A DNA stretch of 64,000 nt from positions 124,001 through 188,000 of the forward strand of contig CBDFKS010000005.1 in the NCBI GenBank assembly GCA_965248905.1, given 5' to 3'. The position numbers were made by a program, and so were the translations under genes. Below, one piece after another: positions 16,259 to 25,069 of this stretch. The notes under the pieces are model-generated. The model made no database searches. It saw only the letters and a program-made list of their open reading frames with translations, and was not told the origin of the DNA. Position 1 is the stretch's first letter; each line of letters begins with the position of its first letter. The stretch is from CBDFKS01 sp965248905 (GTDB lineage: Bacteria; Chloroflexota; Dehalococcoidia; Lucifugimonadales; JAGWBF01).

Positions 16259-16345
16259 CCTCCTACGTCAACACTCCTAAAAAAGGGTAGCAACCTTAGA
16301 CGTTTTCTTAAACAATTACCAAAACCGAGTTGACTGAGTACTAGC

Positions 16346-17992
16346 CCCTTCACCAATATACATGTGCTAGACAGTGCCAGTCCCGGCTTAACCCTAGAAT
16401 CTACCGAACCGGGCGGAGCCCAGTGGACCATATTCTCCGTTGGTAGTGTGCTTAGGCCCGGCAACTTCGAGGTGCAACGGACCTTCCCGGATCCAGACAC
16501 CATACCCTTCGCCATCGAGCCCAACGCCGGGACCGATACTTTGGTCCTGGATGACACCGGTACCGTCGGCATTGGGACTCGAGATCCGGTTACGACTTTC
16601 TTGGCGGGCTCCCCAACTGGTCTTTCTACTATCCTGGCAGATGTGCGCGGTTGGATTAACCTCCCGAGGGACGCGGGAATAACTGCCGAGCACCCGAGCC
16701 AAGGTGGAAGACCCGTACTCTGGACGGATTTGGATGGAACTTACCTTCAAAGTTGGGACAGCGACAGTACAGACGGGATACATTTCCGGAGCTCCGATGG
16801 AACCCAGCGGATGTTCATACAAGAAAATGGCAGAGTCGGCATCGGGACGACGGGCCCCCTTGCTAAGTTACATGTATCGGGCACGTCGACCGATATTAGT
16901 GGCAATGGCGGATCCAATATCATGTTTGGTGATCAGGATTTAGTGAAGAACGAAATAGGTTTCTTCTCGGCATCAACCACGGCCAACAGAGTATTCCATA
17001 AAGTGGCTACCGATAATGCGGGCAACAATACAGTAGTGATGATGCTGACAGGCACCGGGAGAGCCGGTATCGGGACGACTACTGGGCTCGGGACTATCGA
17101 CCCTGTGGCTGATCTGCACGTCGGAGGGCAGGAAGCACCTTCCAGTACGACCGGTACTGTGGCCCGCCTGGCCATCCAGCCCTTCGGGCATACAGGAGGG
17201 CCCTGGGTTTTTAATGCCAGGGATGTGGGTGCTAATGCATTTCTGGACCTCAGGTACGGAGCCTTAAGTACGGCGTTAACTGTAAAGCACTCGAACGGCA
17301 ACGTCGGCATCGGATCAACGGACCCTCAGAGGGCGCTGCATATCTTTAGCAATCCCGCAGCTCCCCAGGTCCGGCTGGCAGACGGCGGCGGCTCATTCGA
17401 TCTGTTTGCAGGCGCCAACTTCCACATCCAGGAAGATGCAGGCATTGACAGGATATTCATCCAGGGCGGCGGTAACACAGGCAAGGTCCTCATTGATACG
17501 ACGAATACGACGCTTAGCTCTGGTCACCTCTATGTGGGAGAAGGCCATGTAGTCACCACCAACCCTGATGCCGGTTTTGTCACGACCAAGGCCACTGGGG
17601 GACTCGGCGCCGGGATGGACCCAGAGGGAACTAGGCTCCGGTGGTTCGATGTAAACGGGACCGAACGGATGTCATTGAACACTAGTGGAAATCTGACTGT
17701 TGTCTCTCTGACCCAGACTTCTGACGCTCGGCTCAAGACCGACGTCAAGGCCATCACCAGCCCGCTGGAGAAGGTGCTGGCCCTGCGGGGCGTAAGCTTT
17801 ATTCGGACGACAGACGACACTCAGAAGACCCAGGTCGGCTTGATCGCCCAGGAGGTGGAGCAGGTGCTTCCCGAGGTGGTATTGACAGGCCACGATGGCC
17901 ACAAGGCGGTGGCTTATGGCAACATCGTCGGTGTACTAGTGGAGGCCATCAAGGAGCTTGAGGCCCGTGTGGCGGAGCTGGAAGCACAATAA
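16346..17992 (+). CDS. Fibre/adhesin-like protein with C-terminal S74 chaperone domain
   Basis: About 545 residues, open from just after the IS630 right end; the first start codon is GTG 16364 and no signal peptide is present. The chain carries repeats of a VGIGTT-x-P type (GTVGIGTRDP, GRVGIGTTGPLAKLHVSG, GNVGIGSTDPQRALHI) as in trimeric tail-fibre/adhesin proteins. It ends with a peptidase S74 intramolecular chaperone: SDARLKTDVKAI, then VGLIAQEVEQVLPEVV and a final helix LEARVAELEAQ. The Ser-Asp of SDARLK is the usual self-cleavage site. The N-terminus is probably lost to the IS630 insertion, so expression is uncertain. Confidence 0.72.
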   Translation, partial: PFTNIHVLDSASPGLTLESTEPGGAQWTIFSVGSVLRPGNFEVQRTFPDPDTIPFAIEPNAGTDTLVLDDTGTVGIGTRDPVTTFLAGSPTGLSTILADVRGWINLPRDAGITAEHPSQGGRPVLWTDLDGTYLQSWDSDSTDGIHFRSSDGTQRMFIQENGRVGIGTTGPLAKLHVSGTSTDISGNGGSNIMFGDQDLVKNEIGFFSASTTANRVFHKVATDNAGNNTVVMMLTGTGRAGIGTTTGLGTIDPVADLHVGGQEAPSSTTGTVARLAIQPFGHTGGPWVFNARDVGANAFLDLRYGALSTALTVKHSNGNVGIGSTDPQRALHIFSNPAAPQVRLADGGGSFDLFAGANFHIQEDAGIDRIFIQGGGNTGKVLIDTTNTTLSSGHLYVGEGHVVTTNPDAGFVTTKATGGLGAGMDPEGTRLRWFDVNGTERMSLNTSGNLTVVSLTQTSDARLKTDVKAITSPLEKVLALRGVSFIRTTDDTQKTQVGLIAQEVEQVLPEVVLTGHDGHKAVAYGNIVGVLVEAIKELEARVAELEAQ

Positions 17993-18029
17993 GATATCCC
18001 GATCGGCTTAGAATCCGATAGCTAGCGAC

Positions 18030-18067
18030 GAAGCGACCCCAACTTTATGGCTGGGGTCGCTTCTTGT
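18030..18067 (+). terminator. Rho-independent terminator
   Basis: GAAGCGACCCCA (18030-18041) pairs with TGGGGTCGCTTC (18052-18063), followed by TTGTT. It closes the S74 fibre gene. Confidence 0.85.
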
Positions 18068-18116
18068 TATACTGCTCTTGAAGTAGGGGCATTCTGCATT
18101 TCAGGAGGTGCGGAAA

Positions 18117-18920
18117 ATGAGCTTGAGAGCCAGAATAGGCTTCGACGTGGGAGGTATGAAACTGGAGGAGGCCTTGGGGTTTGCCACCACCCACGACCTC
18201 CACTACCTGGACATCAAATGCGATAACGGCCCCAACCGTCTGGACAACTGGAGTGAAGACCGTGTCGATAAGGCTCTCGAGATCTGCCGGCGTAACGGCA
18301 TACGCCTCACCCTCCATACTGAGTCCGGGGTCAACGTGGCGGAGGTGTCCCCTTTCGTCAGCGAGGCCGTCGACCAGTATCTGCGCGGATATATCGAGCT
18401 GGCGCGACGCCTGGATTGCCACGGAGTGGTGGTGCACGCAGGGTTCCACTTCAGCTCCCAATTAGAAGCGCGCATGTCGGCGTCCATCGAGCGGCTGAAA
18501 CGTGCCGTCGAGTACGCCGAAGAGCAAAGAGTCGTGCTGCTCTTGGAAAACCTGAACTTCGAGCCCGACGATGCCGAGGTGCACTACCTGGCCCACACCG
18601 TGGAGGAGTGTCGCGCCTACTTCGACGCCATTTCATCGCCTAGTTTTGGCTGGGCTTTTACCGTCAATCACTCCAATCTGGTGCCCGAAGGTATCGACGG
18701 GTTTCTGGATGCCTTTGGCATAACGAGAATCGGCGAGGTACGCCTTGCGGATAACACGGGTGAGAAGGAAGTGCATCTGAAGCCTGGAGAGGGCAACATC
18801 GACTTCGGAGCGGTGTTCCGCCGTCTGGAGTCCTCGGGCTATGAGAAGTTCTACACCCTATCCTTCGGCTCTCTCCAGGACAAGCTGGACTCGATGGCGA
18901 CTCTCGTGGACTATGCCTAA
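18117..18920 (+). CDS. Xylose-isomerase-like TIM-barrel (sugar isomerase/epimerase)
   Basis: The ATG at 18117 follows a full AGGAGG at 18101; an upstream GTG at 18108 is too close. About 267 residues of the AP-endonuclease-2/xylose-isomerase-like barrel: DLHYLDIKCDN (strand), VVVHAGFHFSSQLEARM (metal His), VVLLLENLNFEPDD (metal Glu), FTVNHSNLVPEGIDGF and VRLADNTGEKEVHLKPGEGN (Asp/His). Members isomerise or epimerise sugars using a divalent metal. Substrate is not evident and there is no sugar operon. The stop codon TAA touches the start of a MITE. Confidence 0.82.
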   Translation: MSLRARIGFDVGGMKLEEALGFATTHDLHYLDIKCDNGPNRLDNWSEDRVDKALEICRRNGIRLTLHTESGVNVAEVSPFVSEAVDQYLRGYIELARRLDCHGVVVHAGFHFSSQLEARMSASIERLKRAVEYAEEQRVVLLLENLNFEPDDAEVHYLAHTVEECRAYFDAISSPSFGWAFTVNHSNLVPEGIDGFLDAFGITRIGEVRLADNTGEKEVHLKPGEGNIDFGAVFRRLESSGYEKFYTLSFGSLQDKLDSMATLVDYA

Positions 18921-19037
18921 GTGCTTAGTCAACCTTAAATCGATACGTCGTTTCACCCCCACTCTAACTCTCCCCCATCAAGGGGGAGAGAAAAAGTCCC
19001 TTCCCCCTCGATGGGGGAAGGCTAGGATGGGGGTGTA
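18921..19037 (+). mobile_element. MITE, truncated copy (family with IS630-like ends)
   Basis: Begins GTGCTTAGTCAACC directly after the stop codon of the sugar isomerase gene (TA within TAA as target). It shares its interior with the copies at 22486 and 62266: a CACCCCCACTCTAACTCTCC block and a hairpin region CCCTCGATGGGGGAAGG. The right terminal repeat is absent, so this copy is truncated. It shows the uninterrupted form (GGCTAG/GATGGGGGTG) of the site where the 22486 copy carries a 24-bp unit. Confidence 0.7.
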
Positions 19038-19123
19038 ATACCCCCCACCTCAGTCCTCCCCCACAAGGGGGGAGGAGGCTGGCCTTGCCTGGCAAAACAC
19101 GGCCCGAGTTAACGGAATAACCC

Positions 19124-20872
19124 CTAGTTCGCGACCCTATCCTCTTGCATTCGCATGTGGGCCCTCAGCGCCTCGGTGGCCTTCAGGTCTGGCTGGAGGG
19201 TAACCGGGTCTATGACGACGCCATACTCCCGGCGCACGTAGTCGACAGACATCTTCTCCTGTTCCACGTCCGCCAGTACGGCGTGGACCTGGCGGTCCAA
19301 TGGGTCTCCGTATCCGCCTCCGCCCGCCTGGGTGAGGCGGTACACGTCGCCCTTGTTCAGTGTCATGAGGTGTTTGGCGGGGATCTGGCGGTTCTCTTGG
19401 TCAGGGTTGATGCAGTTCTCTGTAGCCGTGCCTGGAAGGCCGCCTTCGACGCCCCAAGGACGGATGTCGTGACGGTCGGAGCGAAGCTGGAACGTGGCGT
19501 CTTCGGCCAGGATGCGAAACTCCCGGACAATGCCCATGCCGCCCCTGAACCGGCCTGCGCCTCCGCTGTCGGCCAGCAGGGCGTACCGCTCAACCAGTAG
19601 CGGATGGTCTGCTTCGATACTTTCGACTGGGGTGTTGGCGCCGTTATGGATGGGAGCGCCTAGGCCGTCGGCGCCGTCTATGTATGGGCCGCCGCCTCGC
19701 GGGCCGTCATTGTCGAACTCCAGGTACACCCAGGCCTCGCCATTGGGGTGATACCCGCCGAAAGTGAGGCCTGCCTCCCCGCCGCCCCAGGCTGCCGGGA
19801 CACGCCCTGGCAACGCCTGGGCCATGGCGCCAAACAGGGTATGGCAAACGCGGAAGCCCGACATGCCACGGGCCGCCAGTGGCGCTGGATGTTGGGGATT
19901 TACGAAGCAGCCCTCAGGCGCCGTTATCTCGAAGGCCCGAAAGAACCCGCTGTTGGACTCGATGGCGGGGTCTATCAGGCACTTCATAACCGCGTAGACC
20001 TGAGACTTTGTGTAAGCGAAGTTGGGGTTGATGGAGCCCTTGGCCTGTGGAGAGGTGCCCTCGAAGTCCACATACACGGTGTCGCTGTCGATCTTCACCT
20101 TGGCATGGATGGCGATGGGTCTCATATCCATGCCATCATTGTCGATGTAATCGGTGAACTCCCACTCCCCGTCGGGTAAGGCCAGGAACTCGGCGCGGGC
20201 CAGCATCTCGGTGGTGTCCAAGATATCGGCCATGTAGATCTTTATCTCCTCCACTCCGTACTCCTCCACCAACCGCAGCAGGTCCCGCTCTCCGAACCTG
20301 ACGGCCGCGAGGAGGGCTTGAATGTCTCCCAGCACCTTCTCGGGCACCCTTACGTTCTTTTCCAGGATACGCCACACCGCCCGGTTCAGAACACCCCGCT
20401 CGTAGAGCTTGAGCGGAGGAATCTGCAGGCCCTCCTGATAGATCTCGGTGCTGTCGCAGGCGTTTCCACCGGGAATTCTGCCGCCAATGTCTGTTTGGTG
20501 GCCGATGCAACAGCTCCAGCCCACCAAAGTGTCGTAGGCGAAGATGGGTTTGAACAGGAAGATGTCCGGCAGGTGGCTGCCGCCCTCGTAGGGATCGTTA
20601 TTGGCAAACACGTCCCCCGGCTGCACGTCGTCGCCGAAGGCGTTCATGATGCCTTCCAGGGCCGGGGCCATGGAACCCAGGTGGCAGGGCTGGGTCAGTC
20701 CTTGGGCGACCTGCTGACCGTCCGCGGTGAACAGGGCTGTGGAGAAGTCCATGCCATGCTTGATTACGGCCGAGCGGGCAGTGCGGACCACCGTCATGGC
20801 CATGGTGTCGGCGGTGCTCAGGAGCGCGTTCTTGATGATCTCACGAGTGACAGGATCGGTGGTCTTCTGCAT
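19124..20872 (-). CDS. hyuB: N-methylhydantoinase B / oxoprolinase B-type subunit
   Basis: About 582 residues of the hydantoinase B family. The ATG at 20872 (MQKTTDPVTREIIKNALLS) follows GGAGAGCAGT; an upstream ATG at 20920 lacks a site. Family stretches: VVRTARSAVIKHGMDFSTAL, QPGDVFANNDPYEGGSHLPD, then NPQHPAPLAARGMSGFRVCH and GGGGYGDPLDRQ at the end. The family opens hydantoin or 5-oxoproline rings using ATP, together with a HyuA subunit. No hyuA is next to it, which is unusual. Divergent from the PrpD gene downstream. Confidence 0.92.
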   Translation of the reverse strand: MQKTTDPVTREIIKNALLSTADTMAMTVVRTARSAVIKHGMDFSTALFTADGQQVAQGLTQPCHLGSMAPALEGIMNAFGDDVQPGDVFANNDPYEGGSHLPDIFLFKPIFAYDTLVGWSCCIGHQTDIGGRIPGGNACDSTEIYQEGLQIPPLKLYERGVLNRAVWRILEKNVRVPEKVLGDIQALLAAVRFGERDLLRLVEEYGVEEIKIYMADILDTTEMLARAEFLALPDGEWEFTDYIDNDGMDMRPIAIHAKVKIDSDTVYVDFEGTSPQAKGSINPNFAYTKSQVYAVMKCLIDPAIESNSGFFRAFEITAPEGCFVNPQHPAPLAARGMSGFRVCHTLFGAMAQALPGRVPAAWGGGEAGLTFGGYHPNGEAWVYLEFDNDGPRGGGPYIDGADGLGAPIHNGANTPVESIEADHPLLVERYALLADSGGAGRFRGGMGIVREFRILAEDATFQLRSDRHDIRPWGVEGGLPGTATENCINPDQENRQIPAKHLMTLNKGDVYRLTQAGGGGYGDPLDRQVHAVLADVEQEKMSVDYVRREYGVVIDPVTLQPDLKATEALRAHMRMQEDRVAN

Positions 20873-21128
20873 ACTGCTCTCCACGTTACATGGGGTTGGC
20901 TTTTTGGATGCCGTGGGCACTGATCACATCATATTAGCCACCCTATCGCCTGTCAATTATGCCAGAGAGTGTAAGCGAGCTAACCCACCACTGCGCTGTT
21001 CCACGCTACAGCGCTTTGCCTAGCCTCCAGAGATGGCTATAATGGAACACCATGTTCATCAATCGAGACGATAGCCGTTTCTGCTCCATCAAATAGCGAA
21101 TAAGCGGTCCAAAGGGAGGTTGCAAGCC

Positions 21129-22481
21129 ATGGGCGCCACCGAGACCATAGCCAATTGGATAGTCAATACATCTTATGAGGACATCCCACCCGCAGCCGTT
21201 CAAGCCGCCCGGGAGGCCTATCTGGACTGCTTGGGTCTGGCCTTGTCGGGGTCCGTGCAACCTCTTGGAAAGATAATCACCGAATACGTCAAGGAGCAGG
21301 GTGGCGTGCCTGAGAGTACCGTGCTGGGCTCGGGAATCAGGGCGCCAGCGGGAAACGTTGCCCTGGCAAACGGCACTTTTGGCTGCGCGATGGACCTGGA
21401 CCCGGGGCCCATTATGGTGGGTATGGCTCCGGCGCTATTGGCCGTCGGAGAGAGAATAGGAGCATCCGGGCGGGATCTGCTGGAGGCCTTCGTGATGGGA
21501 AATGAGCTTGCCGTGGCCCTGGAGGCAGTGACCCACGCCAATCTCCAGCAACGGGGCATTCATGCCATCGGCGGTGGGCGCATATCGGTGGCCGCAGCCT
21601 GCGCCAAGCTCCTGGACTTCGACGCTCACAAGACCGCGATGGCCATGGGTCTGGCAACATCCACCGAAGGCGGCCTAGTCTCGAACCAGGGGACCATGAC
21701 CAAGCCTCTGCACGCGGGCTTGATCGCCAAGGACGGCGTCATGGCGGCGCTGTTGGTAGAGAAGGGTTTCACCGGGCTAGACCGCGTCTTCGACCACCCC
21801 AGCGGCTGGTACGGCGCCAGCATCTCTGAGGGCACCGCCGACATGACCACGGTGGCCCAAGCGCTGGGCAACCCCATTCGCATACACGAAACCAAGTACA
21901 TCCGCCGGTTCCCCTGCTGCCGCACCAACCACGGCATGCTGGACAGCATCCTGGGCCTGATGAGGGAGCACAATTTCGATCACAACGACGTAGAGAGCCT
22001 GGAGATGGTCCAGCAGCACGGGTCCATCGTGATGCTCTTCTTGGAGCCCGAAGACGACCACGAGGCCCGGTTCAGCGCCCTTTTCTGTGCCGCGGCCGCT
22101 TTGGTGGACGGCAAGATTGGCATCGACACCTTTACGGACGAGAAGGTGAAGGACCCGGTCATCAAACAGACTATGAATAAAATCCGCATCAATGTCCGAG
22201 CCCGGTGGCAAGAAAGTCGCGACGACTACTCTGTCGGAATACCGGTCAAGATACACTTGAAGGACGGAAGAGTGCTCGAGCATCAAACACCAATGAACCA
22301 GATCGTGGGCCACCAGAACAATCCCTTTACCATGGAGGCAATCTTGGACAAGTTCCGGGAGAATGCCAGGATGGCCCTGCCCGAATCCATGGTGGAGCCT
22401 GCCCTTCAGGCCTGGGTGAAGGTTGATGAGGTCAAGGACCTGGGCCCTGCCGTCAAGTCTTTGGTTGCAGCATGTACGTAA
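21129..22481 (+). CDS. MmgE/PrpD family protein
   Basis: About 450 residues, start ATG 21129 after GGAGGTTGCAAGCC. The helical N-terminal domain (TIANWIVNTSYEDIPPAAVQ, then YLDCLGLALSG) and the central ALANGTFGCAMDLDPGPIMVG and HAGLIAKDGVMAALLVEKGF segments are typical of the 2-methylcitrate dehydratase-like MmgE/PrpD family. Members dehydrate 2-methylcitrate or related acids, but many are uncharacterised; no prpB or prpC lies nearby. The gene stands alone, with a MITE 4 bp after its stop. Confidence 0.88.
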   Translation: MGATETIANWIVNTSYEDIPPAAVQAAREAYLDCLGLALSGSVQPLGKIITEYVKEQGGVPESTVLGSGIRAPAGNVALANGTFGCAMDLDPGPIMVGMAPALLAVGERIGASGRDLLEAFVMGNELAVALEAVTHANLQQRGIHAIGGGRISVAAACAKLLDFDAHKTAMAMGLATSTEGGLVSNQGTMTKPLHAGLIAKDGVMAALLVEKGFTGLDRVFDHPSGWYGASISEGTADMTTVAQALGNPIRIHETKYIRRFPCCRTNHGMLDSILGLMREHNFDHNDVESLEMVQQHGSIVMLFLEPEDDHEARFSALFCAAAALVDGKIGIDTFTDEKVKDPVIKQTMNKIRINVRARWQESRDDYSVGIPVKIHLKDGRVLEHQTPMNQIVGHQNNPFTMEAILDKFRENARMALPESMVEPALQAWVKVDEVKDLGPAVKSLVAACT

Positions 22482-22485
22482 CATC

Positions 22486-22663
22486 TAGTACTCAGTCAAC
22501 CATAAAACCGATGCATCGTTTCACCCCCACTCTAACTCTCCCCCATCAAGAGGGAGAGAACAAGTCCCTTCCCCCTCGATGGGGGAAGGCTAGAGCCTGT
22601 CCTGAGCCTGCCGAAGGGATGGGGGTGAAAGGCGCCTATCAAATCTTGGTTGACTGAGTACGA
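22486..22663. mobile_element. MITE with IS630-type terminal repeats, complete copy
   Basis: 178 bp bounded by TAGTACTCAGTCAACC (22486) and GGTTGACTGAGTAC (22648-22661). The terminal 13 bp are identical to those of the IS630 at 15122-16340. The interior has no coding capacity and can fold through the CCATCAAGAGGGAGAGAA and CCCTCGATGGGGGAAGG blocks. A 24-bp repeat (22594-22617) is inserted in it. It lies between the convergent prpD-like gene and the receiver-ATPase gene. Confidence 0.85.
22594..22617. repeat. 24-bp dispersed repeat inserted in a MITE
   Basis: AGCCTGTCCTGAGCCTGCCG plus AAGG interrupts GGCTAG/GATGGGGGTG, which is continuous in the copy at 18921 (and nearly so in inverse at 62266). 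It is the reverse-complement relative of the unit at 6081-6105. Confidence 0.75.
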
Positions 22664-22676
22664 GCAACGGCAAGGT

Positions 22677-23843
22677 CTAAACCCTGATTCTAGCGCCGGG
22701 GATTATTCGGATGCCAACTTGGTCCATGACCTCGAAATTGACTTGATTATCAGACCTGACATCCACATTTCGAACCTTTTGTACATTTACCGTCTTAACT
22801 ACCTTCGCCCCCATAGTCTCATCCGCCAGGCTGATGTGACAGTTACAGAGGCTGTGAAGGCGGTTGAGCATATTCTCATCAAACGCATAAGGACGGGCCA
22901 CCAATACAGCACTCCTGTCCTCTCTACACAGGTCCTGACAGTAAACAAAGAAGGACAATATGGAATTTCCGGAGCCGGGGCGAGCATAGTTGGTCACAGA
23001 GTCTACGATGATGCAGCCATACTCCGGGGGAAGCTGCTCGATCTCCTGCGCGAGGGCTCTTAGCAGGAGATCAACATCTTGGTCGGGTTTGGGACGTGTC
23101 ACGTCATGAATCTGCAATCTGTTCGATCGAACGTACTTAGATGCATCCAATCCGATAGAGCTCATCTGGTCCGCTAGGCCGTCGGCCGTCGTATCCGTGG
23201 TGAAATACGCAACGTTATGGCCATCTACGAGGGCCTGAAATGCTATGTGCTGGCACAGTACAGTCTTACCCGCCGCCGCCATCCCATCTAGCAATGTCAC
23301 CGACCCGAAGGGGATCCCGCCACGTAGAATGCGGTCCACTACACCTATCCCTGTACTGAGCACTGTTGGGTCGGAGCTTCGCTGATAGTTCGGCTCTGAA
23401 AATTCAGGAGTTGAGGGAAAGAATGAGTCCTCGCTCATCGGTTGTGGGTCACGGCTTGGTGCGGGGGTGTGCCCGTTACTTGCCGACTCCCGGATCGCTA
23501 CGTTAACAGCCGCCTCGACGGTGGCCTGCGCCAGCGGCTTCAGCAGATAATTGGAAGCCCCCGACTTCATGGCGATCGATTCTGACTTGGATGATCCGCT
23601 TAGCATGATAACGGGAATGGCTGCCGTAGTGGCATTCTCCTTGAGCTGTTCCAACAGCTCTAAGCCGTCCACCCCAGGTATCGCCACCTCCATCATTATA
23701 AGGTTGGGCAATTCCTCACTGGCTTTCTTCAGAACATCTTTCCAGTTGGTACTCTCTATCAGTTGGTGTCCCCCTTCAGAGAGCACACTGGCCAGCCACC
23801 GACGGCCCCTTGGTGTGGCTTCAGCTACAGGCACCTTTGTCAT
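22677..23843 (-). CDS. Degenerate receiver fused to ArlH/KaiC-like RecA ATPase
   Basis: 388 residues. Residues 1-120 are a CheY-like receiver in which the phospho-acceptor Asp is Glu52 (LIMMEVAIPGVDG) and the acidic pair is lost (VAEATP), while the Lys (YLLKPLA) remains. After a Pro/Ser linker, residues ~155-388 form a RecA/KaiC-like domain with Walker A GMAAAGKT and Walker B CIIVDS, closest in layout to archaellum ATPase regulator ArlH (FlaH). An archaellin-like gene lies 97 bp upstream in the same direction, supporting a role at an archaellum-like or type IV-filament machine. ArlH versus a generic KaiC-like protein needs a profile search. Confidence 0.75.
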   Translation of the reverse strand: MTKVPVAEATPRGRRWLASVLSEGGHQLIESTNWKDVLKKASEELPNLIMMEVAIPGVDGLELLEQLKENATTAAIPVIMLSGSSKSESIAMKSGASNYLLKPLAQATVEAAVNVAIRESASNGHTPAPSRDPQPMSEDSFFPSTPEFSEPNYQRSSDPTVLSTGIGVVDRILRGGIPFGSVTLLDGMAAAGKTVLCQHIAFQALVDGHNVAYFTTDTTADGLADQMSSIGLDASKYVRSNRLQIHDVTRPKPDQDVDLLLRALAQEIEQLPPEYGCIIVDSVTNYARPGSGNSILSFFVYCQDLCREDRSAVLVARPYAFDENMLNRLHSLCNCHISLADETMGAKVVKTVNVQKVRNVDVRSDNQVNFEVMDQVGIRIIPGARIRV

Positions 23844-23940
23844 TTTGACCCTCCCAGCTTTGGATTAAACCTGGCTATGCTGTACCGTTATATTTCTGAA
23901 TCATACGCTGGCGTTGATGTCCAGCGATCGACCGAGGTTC

Positions 23941-24540
23941 CTAACCAAGGTCGTTGTATCTCGCAAGAGTTAAGGGAGTTCTACGTATAATATGGATTAC
24001 CTCTCCTTGAAGTGGTTTGATCTCCACGGTGAAGGATTTGTTCTTTGTCAAATCAGGATCTAAAATTGACTCAAGGTCGATAAGTCGCACTTCATATATC
24101 TCATTGGGCTCCACCAACGTATCAGCGTCCGCATTGCCTAATCCTATGACGATGAATTCGCCCTTTCCGAATATAGCGATCTGGTCCGCATCTACGTATC
24201 TCAACAGGGTCACCCCTGGAGTCATGTCCACATAGCCCTTGCCCAGTCCATTGGATACGTGAAGCACGATTTCATCTATGGCATCTCCGAAGTTGGTTGC
24301 CTTTGCAACGATTGACCCGCGGAGTTCCAACGTAGCTTCGCTGTCCTGAGAGAAGGAAGTAAAGTTTCCGGTGACTTGATGGCTGACATTCGCCTGCATA
24401 TACACTAAGATTGCTGCCCCTAACAGAGTAATCAACACGAAGAGTGCGATTATCGATATGGCGGTCTCGACTTTGGTCAAGCCCCGGGAGTCCTTTGCAA
24501 AGCTCATCCATGTCTTCAGTGTTATTGAAGCAAGGGTCAT
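23941..24540 (-). CDS. Archaellin-like (type IV pilin superfamily) filament protein
   Basis: 199 residues with a short basic leader, a processing region SRGLTKVETAI and one long hydrophobic helix (SIIALFVLITLLGAAILVY), then a beta-rich exported domain. TLELRGSIVAKATNFGDAID, followed later by VIGLGNADADTLV, FTVEIKP and IIRRTP, matches block by block the clearer archaellin at 37497-38108. The Glu in VETAI is the usual +5-like residue of class III signal peptides. Start may be ATG 24540 or 24507. It probably forms one operon with the receiver-ATPase gene downstream. Confidence 0.78.
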   Translation of the reverse strand: MTLASITLKTWMSFAKDSRGLTKVETAISIIALFVLITLLGAAILVYMQANVSHQVTGNFTSFSQDSEATLELRGSIVAKATNFGDAIDEIVLHVSNGLGKGYVDMTPGVTLLRYVDADQIAIFGKGEFIVIGLGNADADTLVEPNEIYEVRLIDLESILDPDLTKNKSFTVEIKPLQGEVIHIIRRTPLTLARYNDLG

Positions 24541-25069
24541 CCTGGTTCGCCATTATCAGCGGCAGTGAACAGCGGTTCGCTCCTGATAAAGTATTCAAAG
24601 GCACAATAATTCCATGTAGCAGATTTGTTCATAGCTGGATCGTGACAAATTCCACACTCCCACACCGCGGCATGGCATCACCACCGGAGCGACTGCTTCG
24701 AAAGTGGTTGGCCTATGGTCCCTGCATCGAGAACGCAGTGCAATCGCTTGTTGTCAGTATATCCAGGGGTTTGACTGGTGCTGTAGGGGACTACCACCTC
24801 TGTTTATACATGGAAAGCACACTGGTAGTCCGTTGTGGAAGTGGTTAGAATATCACATTGAATGGCATTCACTTCGTTTCCAACAACAATTTACGTTAAT
24901 AATGAGTCTAACTCGATTTCTATGCCATTGACCTTGTCAATCTCTTTTATTACTATGACGGGAGCGTAACATGAATCCTTGGCACTCATTGACTATCTGA
25001 CGTGCCCCCATAGATAGATCACATCGTTAAGCGCGGACGAGTTGGACCTACAAGTAAAGGAAATTTATT
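24541..25069. other. Intergenic stretch, divergent promoters expected
   Basis: About 530 bp between the divergent archaellin-like gene and the cyclic-nucleotide-binding gene. Open frames here lack ribosome sites and family resemblance. It is AT-richer near 24840-24960 (ATTTACGTTAATAATGAG), where promoters are likely. No hairpin or repeat is recognised. Confidence 0.4.

Larger units (their letters stand above)
15122..16340 (-). mobile_element. IS630-family insertion sequence
   Basis: A 1219-bp element bounded by 13-bp inverted repeats GTACTCAGTCAAC (15122-15134) and GTTGACTGAGTAC (16328-16340), each flanked by TA (15120-15121, 16341-16342), the target duplication of IS630. It holds one transposase in two overlapping frames. 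The same 13-bp ends occur on the MITE at 22486-22663, so this element is a candidate helper. It lies just before the truncated-looking S74 fibre gene. Confidence 0.92.

Noticed and set aside
15156..16280. 374-aa plus-strand frame across the IS630 element
   Set aside because: It is antisense to both halves of the IS630 transposase, whose motifs are unmistakable.
18921..22663. CRISPR array suspected from repeated CACCCCCACTCTAACTC blocks
   Set aside because: The repeats are MITE interiors at distant places, not regularly spaced units with spacers.
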